Below, piece after piece: positions 61,863 to 64,000 of a stretch of 64,000 bases of DNA. This stretch comes from Cellulomonas denverensis. Its GTDB lineage: Bacteria > Actinomycetota > Actinomycetes > Actinomycetales > Cellulomonadaceae. Location: assembly GCF_012396125.1 (NCBI RefSeq), contig NZ_JAAXOX010000001.1:124001-188000 (forward strand), in the 5' to 3' direction. The notes beneath the pieces were generated by a model. That model searched no databases, was not told the DNA's origin, and saw nothing but the letters and a program-made list of their open reading frames with translations. Numbering within the stretch: position 1 is the stretch's first letter; the number at the start of each line of letters is the position of its first letter. A program made the position numbers and the translations under genes.

Positions 61863-61920
61863 GGGCTGGTCCTTCCGACCGGGCCCCGGGGCCGGCGGTC
61901 ACCGGCCCCGGGGCATGCGA

Positions 61921-63297
61921 TCACTGCCGGGCGAGGATCGACTCGACGGAGGCCTGCGCGTCGGCGACCAGTTGGTCGATGTCCGCGTCCTCCTGGGTCA
62001 GGACGGTCTGCACCACCGGGTCGAGGGCGGCGTAGACCTCCTGGGTGGCCACACCGGGCTCGGCCAGCAGCGGCTGGTCGAAGATCGCGTCGGTGTACGG
62101 CGTCATCTGGTCCAGCGGCACGTTCACGTAGTCGGCGATCCAGGACTGCTGCTCGTCGTAGGTCGCCTGGTCGAAGATCGGCAGCTGCGGGGCACCGACC
62201 GGCTGGCCGGAGTCGGCGGTGGTCTGGGCGTCCAGCACGGCGGCGTCCTGGTCGGTCAGCTTCTGCATGTAGTAGAAGTCGATCCACTTCACCGCGGCGG
62301 CCTGCTCGGCGGCGGAGGCGGTGGCGGAGACCGCGGCGAGCGTGCCACCGCCCAGCACCCCGGCGTCCTCACCCTCCAGCGGGATCACGGTGACGCCGTA
62401 GTCGTCCGGGTTCATCGCGTTCTGGGTGAACAGGTTGCCGTAGTTGCCGCCGCCGGAGACGTACATGCCGATCTTCCCCGCGGCGAAGTCCTGGTTGATC
62501 GAGGACCAGTCGTACAGGAAGTTCGCCCCCATCGAGTTGTCCTCCCAGCGCAGGTCGTGCAGGTAGGCCAGCGCGTCCTTCATCTGGTCGGTGTCGACGG
62601 TGGCGGTGGCGGTGCCGTCGTCGGCGATCGACTCGACCCGGCCGCCGAGGGCGTACACCTGGGTGGTGAGGATCCAGCCGCCGGTGTTCGCCTGGGTCAT
62701 CTGGGCATAGCCGGCCTGGCCGGTGGCGTCCGCGATCGCCTTGGCGTCCGCGCGGACCTCGGCCCAGGTGGTCGGCGGGTCGTCCGGGTCGAGACCGGCC
62801 TGGGTGAACAGGGTGCGGTTGTAGTGCAGGCCCTGGCCGTAGGCGGCGATCGGGACCGCCCACTGGTTGCCGTCGGCGTCCTGGCCGGCCTCGGCGACGT
62901 TCTGGTTCAGGCCGTCCGCCCAGGGCAGCTCGGCGACCAGGTCCGAGACGTCGGCGATCTGACCGCGCTCGATCAGGCCGCGGCCGTCGGTGAAGGGCAC
63001 CACGAAGACGTCGGGCAGCGTGCCCCCGGCGAGCTGGGCGGCGAAGGTGGTGCCGGTCCAGGTGTACTCCTGGGTGGTCACCGTGATGTCGGGGTTCTCG
63101 TCCTCGAACTGGGTGATCCGGTCGTCGATCGCGGCCAGCGCGTCGGCCTCCAGGCCCTCGTCGATGGAGACGGTGAGCTCGACGGGCCCGTCGGAGGCGG
63201 CGGCCTCCTCGCCGTCACCGCCGGAGGAACACGCGGTGAGGGTCAACGCCAGTGCGAGCGGAATCGCGGCCAGGGCCGCCGTGCGGGTGGACGTCAT
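61921..63297 (-). CDS. Extracellular sugar-binding lipoprotein (family 1 SBP)
   Basis: 458 residues. Signal peptide with lipobox LTAC (Cys23), then a Ser/Gly-rich linker and a two-lobe binding fold (LAGGTLPDVFVVPFTDGRGL, AVPIAAYGQGLHYNRTLFTQ, GKIGMYVSGGGNY). I start at the ATG at 63297, five bases after AGGAG; a GTG two codons earlier is too close to that site. Substrate is presumably an oligosaccharide cleaved by the GH31 enzyme. First gene of the operon, under the LacI operator. Confidence 0.9.
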   Translation of the reverse strand: MTSTRTAALAAIPLALALTLTACSSGGDGEEAAASDGPVELTVSIDEGLEADALAAIDDRITQFEDENPDITVTTQEYTWTGTTFAAQLAGGTLPDVFVVPFTDGRGLIERGQIADVSDLVAELPWADGLNQNVAEAGQDADGNQWAVPIAAYGQGLHYNRTLFTQAGLDPDDPPTTWAEVRADAKAIADATGQAGYAQMTQANTGGWILTTQVYALGGRVESIADDGTATATVDTDQMKDALAYLHDLRWEDNSMGANFLYDWSSINQDFAAGKIGMYVSGGGNYGNLFTQNAMNPDDYGVTVIPLEGEDAGVLGGGTLAAVSATASAAEQAAAVKWIDFYYMQKLTDQDAAVLDAQTTADSGQPVGAPQLPIFDQATYDEQQSWIADYVNVPLDQMTPYTDAIFDQPLLAEPGVATQEVYAALDPVVQTVLTQEDADIDQLVADAQASVESILARQ

Positions 63298-63409
63298 CGT
63301 CACTCCTAGGTCGGTCCGGGCGGAGCGGCTCCGCCCGTGGGATCCGGACGCCGAGGAATCGGCGGCTGAGGTGCCACCCGGTCGGCCGAACCGGGTGACA
63401 GGGATTACA

Positions 63410-63421
63410 TTTAGCGCTAAA
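63410..63421. promoter_or_regulatory. LacI-family operator TTTAGCGCTAAA
   Basis: A perfect 12-base palindrome with the central CG typical of LacI/GalR operators, in the divergent gap between the importer operon and the lacI gene. It lies just downstream of a perfect TTGACA -35 on the minus strand (63437-63432), so bound repressor would cover that promoter. It also lies just upstream of the lacI -10. Confidence 0.85.
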
Positions 63422-63426
63422 CCTCG

Positions 63427-63437
63427 TAGAGTGTCAA
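63427..63437. promoter_or_regulatory. Overlapping divergent promoter elements
   Basis: TTGACA on the minus strand (63437-63432) for the binding-protein operon, with CTAAAT or TGTAAT as possible -10 boxes. TAGAGT on the plus strand (63427-63432) is a possible -10 for lacI. The two elements overlap by one base. Confidence 0.5.
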
Positions 63438-63475
63438 TCGTCGGTCCGTCCCTTCACCCTCCCGCGGAGCACCCC

Positions 63476-64000
63476 CTGAACCACGTCACCCTCAAGGACA
63501 TCGCACGTGAGGTCGGCGTGAGCGTGATGACCGTGTCCAACGTGGTCAACGGCAATCGCGGCCGGGTCTCCCCCGCCACCGCGGCCCGGGTCGAACGGGC
63601 GATCGCCGACCTGGGCTACGTGCCCAATGCCGCCGCCCAGTCGCTGGCGGCCCGGCGGACCCGGCTGGTCGGCCTGCTGCTGCCCACCGGGTCGGACGAC
63701 GCCTCCCTGCTGGCCAGCCCGCACGACGTGGCGGTCACCGGCGCGGTGGAGGCCGCCCTGCGCCACCGCGACCACCACCTGATGCTGCGCGGCGTCGGCA
63801 CCGCCCGGCAGGTCCAGGACTCGGTCCGGCGCTGGAGCCTGGACGGCGTGGTGCTGATGGGCTTCACCGACGACGAGGTGGGCGCCCTCGCCCTGCCGGC
63901 CGGACTGCCCGCCGTGGTGGTGGACGCCACCGCCGGCGGCCCGGTGGCCCACGTCCGCTCCGACGACCGGGCCGGCGGGCTGCTGGCCGGCGAGCACCTG
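63476..64000 (+). CDS. LacI-family transcriptional regulator (partial, runs off the window)
   Basis: At least 175 residues. The N-terminal helix-turn-helix and hinge are complete: VTLKDIAREVGVSVMTVSNV and VNGNRGRVSPATAARVERAI, followed by LGYVPNAAAQSLAARRT and the start of the periplasmic-binding-like effector domain (LVGLLLPTGSDD). The start is probably the CTG at 63476, six bases after GGAG; an in-frame GTG at 63431 lies within the -10 box and so is unlikely. It should repress the adjacent sugar importer and GH31 gene, with an imported sugar as inducer. Confidence 0.88.
   Translation, partial: MNHVTLKDIAREVGVSVMTVSNVVNGNRGRVSPATAARVERAIADLGYVPNAAAQSLAARRTRLVGLLLPTGSDDASLLASPHDVAVTGAVEAALRHRDHHLMLRGVGTARQVQDSVRRWSLDGVVLMGFTDDEVGALALPAGLPAVVVDATAGGPVAHVRSDDRAGGLLAGEHL

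Overview
This is a very GC-rich, densely coded actinobacterial chromosome segment. Mycothiol conjugate amidase, a shared MsiK-type sugar ATPase, many GTG starts, leaderless promoters with TAnnnT -10 boxes and a sortase-E-like LAxTG protein all point to Actinobacteria. The sugar-transport and cell-surface content fits the Micrococcales (Cellulomonadaceae/Promicromonosporaceae type), but the genus is inference. No rRNA, tRNA, CRISPR array, prophage or insertion sequence was recognised.

Layout. 1-3168: end of rmuC, a free-standing EF-Tu-domain-II-like protein, xseA-xseB and a PfkB sugar kinase. 3169-3806: a repeat-rich non-coding island. 3807-8252 (-): a complete ABC importer resembling mycobacterial LpqY-SugABC (trehalose), with its ATPase gene last. 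8383-12512: carbonic anhydrase, fumarase and an orphan chemoreceptor. 12641-15684: a MarR regulator divergent from a FUSC transporter, then PhoH/PIN. 15961-25946: a conserved core set (Z-prenyl synthase, TrhA/hemolysin III, nitrilase, Mca, DUF4307, GreA, IlvA, AI-2E transporter, MetB, MsrA). From memory of the M. tuberculosis map, the genes from xseAB to metB, plus cbs at 47 kb, match the Rv1077-Rv1108c neighbourhood.

26000-41769 is the main accessory block, a surface-polysaccharide locus. A translationally coupled minus-strand operon encodes a polyprenyl-phosphate sugar transferase, two GT4 glycosyltransferases, a pyruvyl transferase, a Wzy-like membrane protein, a Wzx-like flippase and a secreted CAP protein. 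Divergent to it is a Wzz/BY-kinase. Beyond the kinase lie a LAxTG-anchored protein, a DUF4012 protein and a low-molecular-weight tyrosine phosphatase. A secreted metzincin protease with duplicated BACON-like/PPC modules sits at the downstream end. Together these encode assembly, kinase/phosphatase control and probably surface attachment of a possibly pyruvylated polymer.

41825-49439 (mostly -): DeoD, FKBP, alditol oxidase, the CstA-YbdD pyruvate/peptide transporter pair, cystathionine beta-synthase and a Bax-inhibitor-like protein. 49654-54498 (+): two paralogous ABC-2 permeases, an ATPase and a NarL-type sensor kinase/regulator pair, probably a cell-envelope stress or drug-export unit. 54502-57596: an MFS exporter divergent from MarR, a siderophore-interacting reductase behind a DtxR/IdeR-like box, and a TusA-like protein. 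57620-64000: a GH31 glycosidase, two sugar permeases and a lipoprotein binding protein, divergent from a LacI regulator (cut by the window end) across a perfect operator. This second importer has no ATPase gene of its own and may use the MsiK-like ATPase at 3807-5120.
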